Positions 59,581-64,000 of a stretch of 64,000 nucleotides of DNA are shown in pieces. Within the stretch, counting starts at the first letter, position 1. Every line of letters starts with the position of its first letter. A program made the position numbers and the translations under genes. The stretch is taken from assembly GCF_019970045.1 (NCBI RefSeq), contig NZ_JAHXYI010000008.1:124001-188000 (forward strand), in the 5' to 3' direction. Under the pieces are notes generated by a model. That model saw nothing but the letters and a program-made list of their open reading frames with translations, did no database searches and had not been told where the DNA came from. This DNA is from Chryseobacterium sp. GVT01B. GTDB taxonomy: Bacteria; Bacteroidota; Bacteroidia; Flavobacteriales; Weeksellaceae.

Positions 59581-60531
59581 ATGAACATTCAGCAACTGGA
59601 GTATCTTATCGCTGTTGATAAGTATAAACATTTTGGTAAAGCAGCTCAGGCATGTTTTATTACACAACCTACGTTAAGTGCCATGATACAGAAATTTGAG
59701 GATGAACTGGATGTGAAGGTTTTCGACAGAACTACTCACCCGATTCGTACCACAGATGTAGGTCTTCAGATTATTGATCAGGCAAAAGTTATTATAGAGT
59801 CTGTCAATGAGCTGAAAAACAAAGCGAACCTTTTGAATAATATTTTAGGAGGAACTCTTAATCTGGGGATTATTCCTACTGTTTCATCTTTCATTCTGCC
59901 TACGGAAATCTTCAAATTTCTTGAAGATAATCCAAAGATTCAGATGAATGTAAAAGAAATGACAACGGATAATATTATTAAAGCTTTAAAAGCCGGAGAA
60001 CTGGATGCAGGAATTATCTCAACTCCTTATGATACGGCTGACGAGTTTTATCAGGATTTCCTATTCAATGAAGAGCTGATGATTTACAGTTCCAATACAG
60101 AAGCCAACAAAAAGAATTCTTACATCATTCCGGAAGACCTGAATGTAGAAAAAGTTTGGCTGCTTGAAGAAGGAAACTGTCTTAGAAATCAGTTTGAAAA
60201 CATCTGTCATCTGAAAGAAAATACATTGAAGCCTAAAAACTTAGATTTCCTAGCTTCCAATATCCAGACTCTGGTACACATGGTAGATAAAGTAGGAGGA
60301 ATCAGTATTCTGCCGGAACTTGCATTGAGCCAGCTTTCGGAAGAGCAGAAGAAAAATGTTTTCAGATTCAAAAAACCTTTCCCTTATCGAGAGATCAGTA
60401 TTATTTATTATAAGCCAACTTTTAAACAAAAAATTATTGATGAATTGTCACATTCTATCAAAACTTCTTTAGAACTTAAGTTGAATTATCACGAAAGTCC
60501 AAAAGAATTTGTAAGCATTAAGCCTCAGTAA
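59581..60531 (+). CDS. oxyR: peroxide-sensing LysR regulator OxyR
   Basis: A 316-residue LysR-type regulator. N-terminal winged HTH (MNIQQLEYLIAVDKYKHFGKAAQACFITQPTLSAMI, about 1-36 helices) and a C-terminal effector domain. Two cysteines at 200 and 209 in the NCLRNQFENIC segment have exactly the spacing of the E. coli OxyR redox pair (Cys199 and Cys208), in the same local context. It is divergent from katA, so it probably activates katA when oxidised. Confidence 0.92.
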   Translation: MNIQQLEYLIAVDKYKHFGKAAQACFITQPTLSAMIQKFEDELDVKVFDRTTHPIRTTDVGLQIIDQAKVIIESVNELKNKANLLNNILGGTLNLGIIPTVSSFILPTEIFKFLEDNPKIQMNVKEMTTDNIIKALKAGELDAGIISTPYDTADEFYQDFLFNEELMIYSSNTEANKKNSYIIPEDLNVEKVWLLEEGNCLRNQFENICHLKENTLKPKNLDFLASNIQTLVHMVDKVGGISILPELALSQLSEEQKKNVFRFKKPFPYREISIIYYKPTFKQKIIDELSHSIKTSLELKLNYHESPKEFVSIKPQ

Positions 60532-60595
60532 TGGAAATGCTTTAAAGTGATAGAAATCATCAATTTAAATAAAATTATAATTAATAAACAAAATC

Positions 60596-60627
60596 TTTGA
60601 GTATTACGAAAATAGTGCTTAAATTTG
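60596..60627 (+). promoter_or_regulatory. metK promoter
   Basis: TTTG at 60596-60599, a 20-base spacer and TAAATTTG (TAnnTTTG) at 60620-60627. The start site (about 60632) falls a few bases before the SAM-II-like aptamer. Confidence 0.75.
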
Positions 60628-60641
60628 CTGACGTTTATTAC

Positions 60642-60692
60642 GAGGAAAAATTTGACCTGATTGCAACCTCTATAAAAATATGCTAAAACAGT
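60642..60692 (+). ncRNA. SAM-II-like riboswitch upstream of metK
   Basis: GAGG (60642-60645) pairs with CCTC (60667-60670) to form P1. The loop AAAAATTTGACCTGATTGCAA carries the class hallmark ATTGCAA. After CCTC comes TATAAAAATAT, then GCTAAAA (60682-60688) and CAG, which can pair with CTG of the loop to form the pseudoknot. Order and conserved blocks match the SAM-II (SAM-alpha) class. A SAM aptamer on metK, the SAM synthetase gene, is logical feedback. Ligand binding is not proven. Confidence 0.78.
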
Positions 60693-60768
60693 ATTCTTTT
60701 TTTCTGGGCAATTTCATTCATATTTTTCGTAAATACTATTTTTAAATCTTTAAAAACAAAAGAATTAT

Positions 60769-62049
60769 ATGTCTTATTTATTTACATCTGAATCAGTTTC
60801 AGAAGGACATCCGGATAAAATTGCCGATCAAATCTCCGATGCATTAATCGACCATTTTTTAGCATATGATAAAGACTCAAAAGTAGCATGTGAAACTCTT
60901 GTAACTACCGGACAGGTGGTATTGGCAGGAGAAGTAAAATCTGATGCTTACCTTGATGTACAGACCATTGCCAGAGAAGTAATCAACGGAATTGGGTATA
61001 CAAAAGGTGAATATATGTTCAATGGAGATTCTTGTGGAGTAATCTCTGCCATCCATGAGCAGTCACCTGATATCAACCAGGGAGTTGACAGAGCTGTAAA
61101 TGATGAGTCTTTTGAAGCAAAAGCAAATGCACAGGGAGCAGGAGACCAGGGAATGATGTTCGGGTATGCTACCAATGAAACGGCTAACTATATGCCTCTT
61201 GCATTGGACCTTGCTCACACTATTCTTAAAGAACTTTCTGCCATCAGAAGAGAAAATAAGGAAATCACTTATCTTCGTCCGGATGCAAAAAGCCAGGTAA
61301 CTATTGAATATTCTGATGACCACAAGCCAATCAGAATTGATTCTATCGTAGTTTCTACTCAGCATGATGACTTCGCAGCTGAAGAGGAAATGCTGAATAA
61401 AATCCGTGAGGATATTAAGAACATTCTGGTTCCAAGAGTTGTAGCACAGCAGACAGAGGAAATCAAAGCTTTATTCAACGATCAGATCAAATATCACATC
61501 AATCCTACAGGAAAATTCGTAATCGGGGGACCTCACGGAGATACTGGTCTTACAGGTAGAAAAATCATTGTTGATACTTACGGTGGTAAAGGAGCTCACG
61601 GTGGTGGTGCTTTCTCTGGAAAAGATCCTTCTAAAGTAGACAGAAGTGCAGCTTATGCAACAAGACATATTGCTAAAAACTTAGTAGCTGCAGGAATTGC
61701 TGATGAAGTTTTGGTACAGGTTTCTTATGCAATCGGAGTAGCTGAGCCTTGTGGACTGTATATCAATACTTACGGAACTGCTAAAGTTGATCTTCACGAT
61801 GGTGATATCGCTAAAAAAGTTTCTACGATTTTCGATTTGAGACCTTATGCTATCGAGCAGAACTTAAAATTAAGAAACCCTGTTTATCAGGAAACAGCTT
61901 CTTACGGACATATGGGTAAAGAGCATTATGTGGCTGATAAAACGTTCAATAAAGGACATAAAAATGAGCTTACATTAAAAAATCTTGAGTTCTTTACTTG
62001 GGAGAAACTAGACAAAGTAGAGGAGATTAAAACCGCTTTTGGAATTTAA
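60769..62049 (+). CDS. metK: S-adenosylmethionine synthetase
   Basis: A 426-residue methionine adenosyltransferase that makes SAM from methionine and ATP. Motifs: FTSESVSEGHPDKIADQISDA (about 5-25), GAGDQGMMFGYA (about 122-133), GGPHGDTGLTGRKIIVDTYGG (about 253-273) and GGGAFSGKDPSKVDRSAAY (about 278-296). Slightly longer than the E. coli enzyme, with a Bacteroidota-type insertion. Preceded by its own promoter and a SAM-II-like riboswitch; followed by a strong terminator. Confidence 0.97.
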   Translation: MSYLFTSESVSEGHPDKIADQISDALIDHFLAYDKDSKVACETLVTTGQVVLAGEVKSDAYLDVQTIAREVINGIGYTKGEYMFNGDSCGVISAIHEQSPDINQGVDRAVNDESFEAKANAQGAGDQGMMFGYATNETANYMPLALDLAHTILKELSAIRRENKEITYLRPDAKSQVTIEYSDDHKPIRIDSIVVSTQHDDFAAEEEMLNKIREDIKNILVPRVVAQQTEEIKALFNDQIKYHINPTGKFVIGGPHGDTGLTGRKIIVDTYGGKGAHGGGAFSGKDPSKVDRSAAYATRHIAKNLVAAGIADEVLVQVSYAIGVAEPCGLYINTYGTAKVDLHDGDIAKKVSTIFDLRPYAIEQNLKLRNPVYQETASYGHMGKEHYVADKTFNKGHKNELTLKNLEFFTWEKLDKVEEIKTAFGI

Positions 62050-62075
62050 TTTCTCTTTAAAGAATAATAAATGAG

Positions 62076-62107
62076 CTGCTTTATCTTTGGATAAGGCAGT
62101 TTTTTTT
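62076..62107 (+). terminator. metK terminator
   Basis: Stem CTGCTTTATC with GATAAGGCAG (one G-U), loop TTTG, then eight Ts. Confidence 0.9.
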
Positions 62108-62134
62108 AATTTTACACCTTAATAATATAGAAAG

Positions 62135-62626
62135 ATGATGAATTTTCGAACTGTAGTTGCCGTCCTGTCCTTGTTTTTGCTAAGTACATTAGCAAAGGCA
62201 CAATATACCATGCATAAAATGATTACGGTGGGGTATACTTACCAGAATCAAAGTTTTGGTGAAGTAGGGGGTAAATTACTTTTTCTTAAAAATGATGATG
62301 TGATTTACAGGTTGGGTGGATCTGCTTTAATGGGAGCCGTAGATTCTAAGTTTGCTATTATGCCGAAACTGCAGGCGGATGTTCTTCTTAATTTTGAAAA
62401 AAATGTAGACTTCTATCACTCGTATTACTTTTTAGCAGGAGTAGAAGGAACCAATAAATATATTGCCCCTAAAATAGGAGTTACCTTATTTGGGATGCTG
62501 GATCTTACAGGAGGCTATGCTTTCCCCATCGGAGATACCCGTTTGAACAGAAAAGAGATGAAAGGACTGAATGTTAATTTTACATTAAATATCCCTACCG
62601 TGTTCATTCATGACATGTTTAAATGA
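62135..62626 (+). CDS. small secreted/outer-membrane protein, unknown
   Basis: A 163-residue protein with a signal peptide (about 1-22, ending ALA-like LAKAQ). The mature part alternates hydrophobic and polar residues (GYTYQNQSFGEVGGKLLFL, YYFLAGVEGTNKYIAPKIGVTLFGMLDLTGGYAFP), as in small beta-barrels. Two ATGs (62135 and 62138) are possible starts. No named family recognised. Confidence 0.7.
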   Translation: MMNFRTVVAVLSLFLLSTLAKAQYTMHKMITVGYTYQNQSFGEVGGKLLFLKNDDVIYRLGGSALMGAVDSKFAIMPKLQADVLLNFEKNVDFYHSYYFLAGVEGTNKYIAPKIGVTLFGMLDLTGGYAFPIGDTRLNRKEMKGLNVNFTLNIPTVFIHDMFK

Positions 62627-62821
62627 TTTTTTTTAGATTTTTCTCTATAAAATTTAATAATAGGTTAACAGTTATTAAAAAATTATTATATTTACATCAT
62701 AATAATTGTACTACCGCCTATAGAATAGACTCTACTCTAGAACTGTTTTGTTTATACAGCAAAAGCCAGATGAAATATCTGGTAGAATGCCTGTCTACAA
62801 ATATTTATATTGAGAAGAGTT

Positions 62822-63412
62822 ATGAAATCAAAATCGGATAGTTTACTAATTTCCCTTTACCAGAAAGGAGACGAGGGTGCATTGTCAACCCTTATTCACC
62901 GACATCAGAGAGAACTGTTTACATTCATTTTTTACAAAATTAATGATGAAGATTTAGCTAATGATATCTTTCAGGATACATTCATGAAAATTATTGTTAT
63001 GCTTAAAGAAGGGCGTTATAACGAAGAAGGTAAATTTATTCTTTGGGCAAAAAGAATTTCCCACAATTTAATCATCGATCATTTCAGATCAAAAGCAAAG
63101 AATATAAAAGTTTCAGAAACTACTTTTGAAACTGATGAATATTCTATTTTTGATTTGATCAGAGAGCCTTCTGAGAATATTGAAGATCAGCTTGTAACGA
63201 ATCAGATACAGGAAGATCTTTTAAGGATGCTGCAGTTTTTACCGCAAAATCAGCAAGAAGTAATCAAACTGAGATTTTTTGACGGCCTGAGTTTCAAGGA
63301 AATTGCAGATCATACGGATATGAGCATTAATACGACCCTTGGAAGAGTACGTTATGCACTGATCAACCTGAGAAAAATCATGGATGAAAATAATATAATA
63401 TTAACCAGATAA
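62822..63412 (+). CDS. ECF-type RNA polymerase sigma factor
   Basis: A 196-residue sigma-70-family factor from the ATG at 62822; an in-frame TTG 12 bases upstream is less likely. Region 2 (about 20-90) has DLANDIFQDTFMKIIVML and the WAKRISHNLIIDHFR recognition segment; region 4 (about 140-195) has LPQNQQEVIKLRFFDGLSFKEIADHTDMSINTTLGRVRYALINLRK, a classic HTH. There is no anti-sigma gene nearby. The intergenic region 62627-62821 shows no other clear gene. Confidence 0.9.
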   Translation: MKSKSDSLLISLYQKGDEGALSTLIHRHQRELFTFIFYKINDEDLANDIFQDTFMKIIVMLKEGRYNEEGKFILWAKRISHNLIIDHFRSKAKNIKVSETTFETDEYSIFDLIREPSENIEDQLVTNQIQEDLLRMLQFLPQNQQEVIKLRFFDGLSFKEIADHTDMSINTTLGRVRYALINLRKIMDENNIILTR

Positions 63413-63459
63413 ATAATATTTCAGGAAATTTCACGTTTTAAGGAAAACATACTTCGCTT

Positions 63460-63594
63460 ATGAAAAAAAATGACTCCTTAAAAGTGAAAACTTTGAAACC
63501 TAAGAAACAAACAATTGATTTTTTGCTGAATTTTTCTAAAAGCCTTGAGATTGTGAAAAGCAAGAGCAAAAATTATCCTATTACAAAAAATTAA
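63460..63594 (+). CDS. small basic protein, 44 residues, unknown
   Basis: A 44-codon ORF 47 bases after the sigma factor, on the same strand. The predicted product is Lys-rich (MKKNDSLKVK start, KSKSKNYPITKN end) with one short hydrophobic stretch (IDFLLNFSKSLEIV). It looks like a real small gene because the frame is clean and placed between two good genes, but I cannot exclude chance. Confidence 0.5.
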   Translation: MKKNDSLKVKTLKPKKQTIDFLLNFSKSLEIVKSKSKNYPITKN

Positions 63595-63600
63595 AATGAT

Positions 63601-63608
63601 TAACTTTG
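63601..63608 (+). promoter_or_regulatory. -7 promoter element of the HAD gene (TAACTTTG)
   Basis: Exact TAnnTTTG match 6 bases before the ATG at 63615 (12 bases before the next in-frame ATG at 63621). Confidence 0.45.
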
Positions 63609-63614
63609 TGCTGT

Positions 63615-64000
63615 ATGAAAATGCAGCATGTTTTTTTTGACCTGGATAATACACTCTGGGATCACCGTAGAAATGCCTATCTTACCATCAGGGAACTTTT
63701 TGAAAAACAGGAAATAACTTCAAAGTACAATATTGACTTTGAAGAATTTCACTCTGTTTACCATGATATCAACGAAGATTTGTGGGAAAAGATCAGAGAT
63801 GGGATTATTGGCAAAGAGTACTTGAGAGAACACCGTTTTTATGATTCTTTTAAACATTTTGGAGTAGATAATAAAGAATTGGCTCTTTATTTTGAAGAAA
63901 ACTTCCTTGATAATATTGTGAGTCATAATGAATTGGTAGAAGGCGCTGAAGATGTCTTGGAATATCTGAAAGCTAAGAATTATACATTACACATTATTTC
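63615..64000 (+). CDS. HAD-family hydrolase (YjjG-like nucleotidase), 3' truncated by window
   Basis: The frame is open from 63615 to the window end (128 codons). It begins HVFFDLDNTLWDHRRNA, the HAD motif I (DxDxT-type) with an aspartate nucleophile, followed by an alpha-helical cap typical of the YjjG noncanonical pyrimidine nucleotidase subfamily (DLWEKIRDGIIGKEYLREHRF). The start could be 63615 or 63621. The C-terminal motifs II-IV are outside the window. Confidence 0.82.
   Translation, partial: MKMQHVFFDLDNTLWDHRRNAYLTIRELFEKQEITSKYNIDFEEFHSVYHDINEDLWEKIRDGIIGKEYLREHRFYDSFKHFGVDNKELALYFEENFLDNIVSHNELVEGAEDVLEYLKAKNYTLHII

Noticed and set aside
62623..62841. 72-codon open frame before the sigma factor gene
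   Set aside because: Overlaps the sigma factor start, has biased composition and no conserved features.
1..64000. CRISPR arrays, rRNA, tRNA, insertion sequences, phage genes
   Set aside because: None seen on reading both strands; tRNA absence is by eye only, so a tRNAscan run would be decisive.

Overview
The window is a single chromosomal stretch from a flavobacterium, most likely Chryseobacterium or a close Weeksellaceae relative. This rests on the low GC content, the TAnnTTTG promoter elements just upstream of many genes, weak Shine-Dalgarno signals, several SusC/TonB-type outer-membrane receptors, a fused CcoN-CcoO oxidase subunit and the general protein style. I see no rRNA, tRNA, CRISPR array, phage or insertion sequence.

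Layout. 1-2.6 kb: an Fe-S (CCG-domain) protein, a multi-spanning membrane protein and a conserved small protein. 2.7-7.6 kb: a small surface-glycan group (GT4 glycosyltransferase, flippase, AsnB-type amidotransferase) and a lipoprotein. 7.6-9 kb: serS. 9-18.6 kb (minus strand): a complete cbb3 oxidase locus, ccoI-ccoS-ccoNO-ccoQ-ccoP-ccoG-ccoH plus a SafE-like membrane protein and a lipoprotein, with a divergent Crp/Fnr regulator and two FNR-type palindromes. 19.4-22.1 kb: panB, a small membrane protein, an RluA pseudouridine synthase and a lipoprotein. 22.2-29.1 kb: a thiamine operon (thiS-thiC-tenI/thiE-like-thiD-thiE-thiG-thiH-thiF) behind a TPP riboswitch. 29.2-39.7 kb: two OMP_b-brl_3-type outer-membrane proteins, a long-leader TonB receptor, a DUF5694-like protein and a LytS/LytTR pair. 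39.9-45.3 kb: two different aconitases side by side. 45.5-48.8 kb: a WG-repeat protein and a TonB receptor behind a second TPP riboswitch. 49-55 kb: HU-CCDC81-like protein, thioesterase, D-2-hydroxyacid dehydrogenase, serine hydrolase, Ig-like lipoprotein and haem-binding protein. 55.2-59.4 kb (minus): NUDIX, XerD, dCMP deaminase, enoyl-CoA hydratase, catalase. 59.6-64 kb: oxyR, metK (SAM-II-like riboswitch), a small envelope protein, an ECF sigma factor, a 44-residue ORF and a truncated HAD phosphatase.

The richest signal is RNA-based regulation. Two TPP riboswitches appear to share one logic: a downstream strand can pair either with the 5' aptamer strand or with the start codon. metK carries a SAM-II-like aptamer placed directly at its predicted transcription start. 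The TonB receptor at 31988 has a ~395-nt leader that starts with a minimal S-box (SAM-I)-like fold lacking the usual long P2 and P4, followed by a 14-codon ORF that ends in Met-Arg-Met-Cys-Cys-Cys-Phe. I read this as a candidate two-layer sulfur-responsive control region, and it is the best candidate here for something undescribed. Several dispersed intergenic repeat elements are also recognisable.
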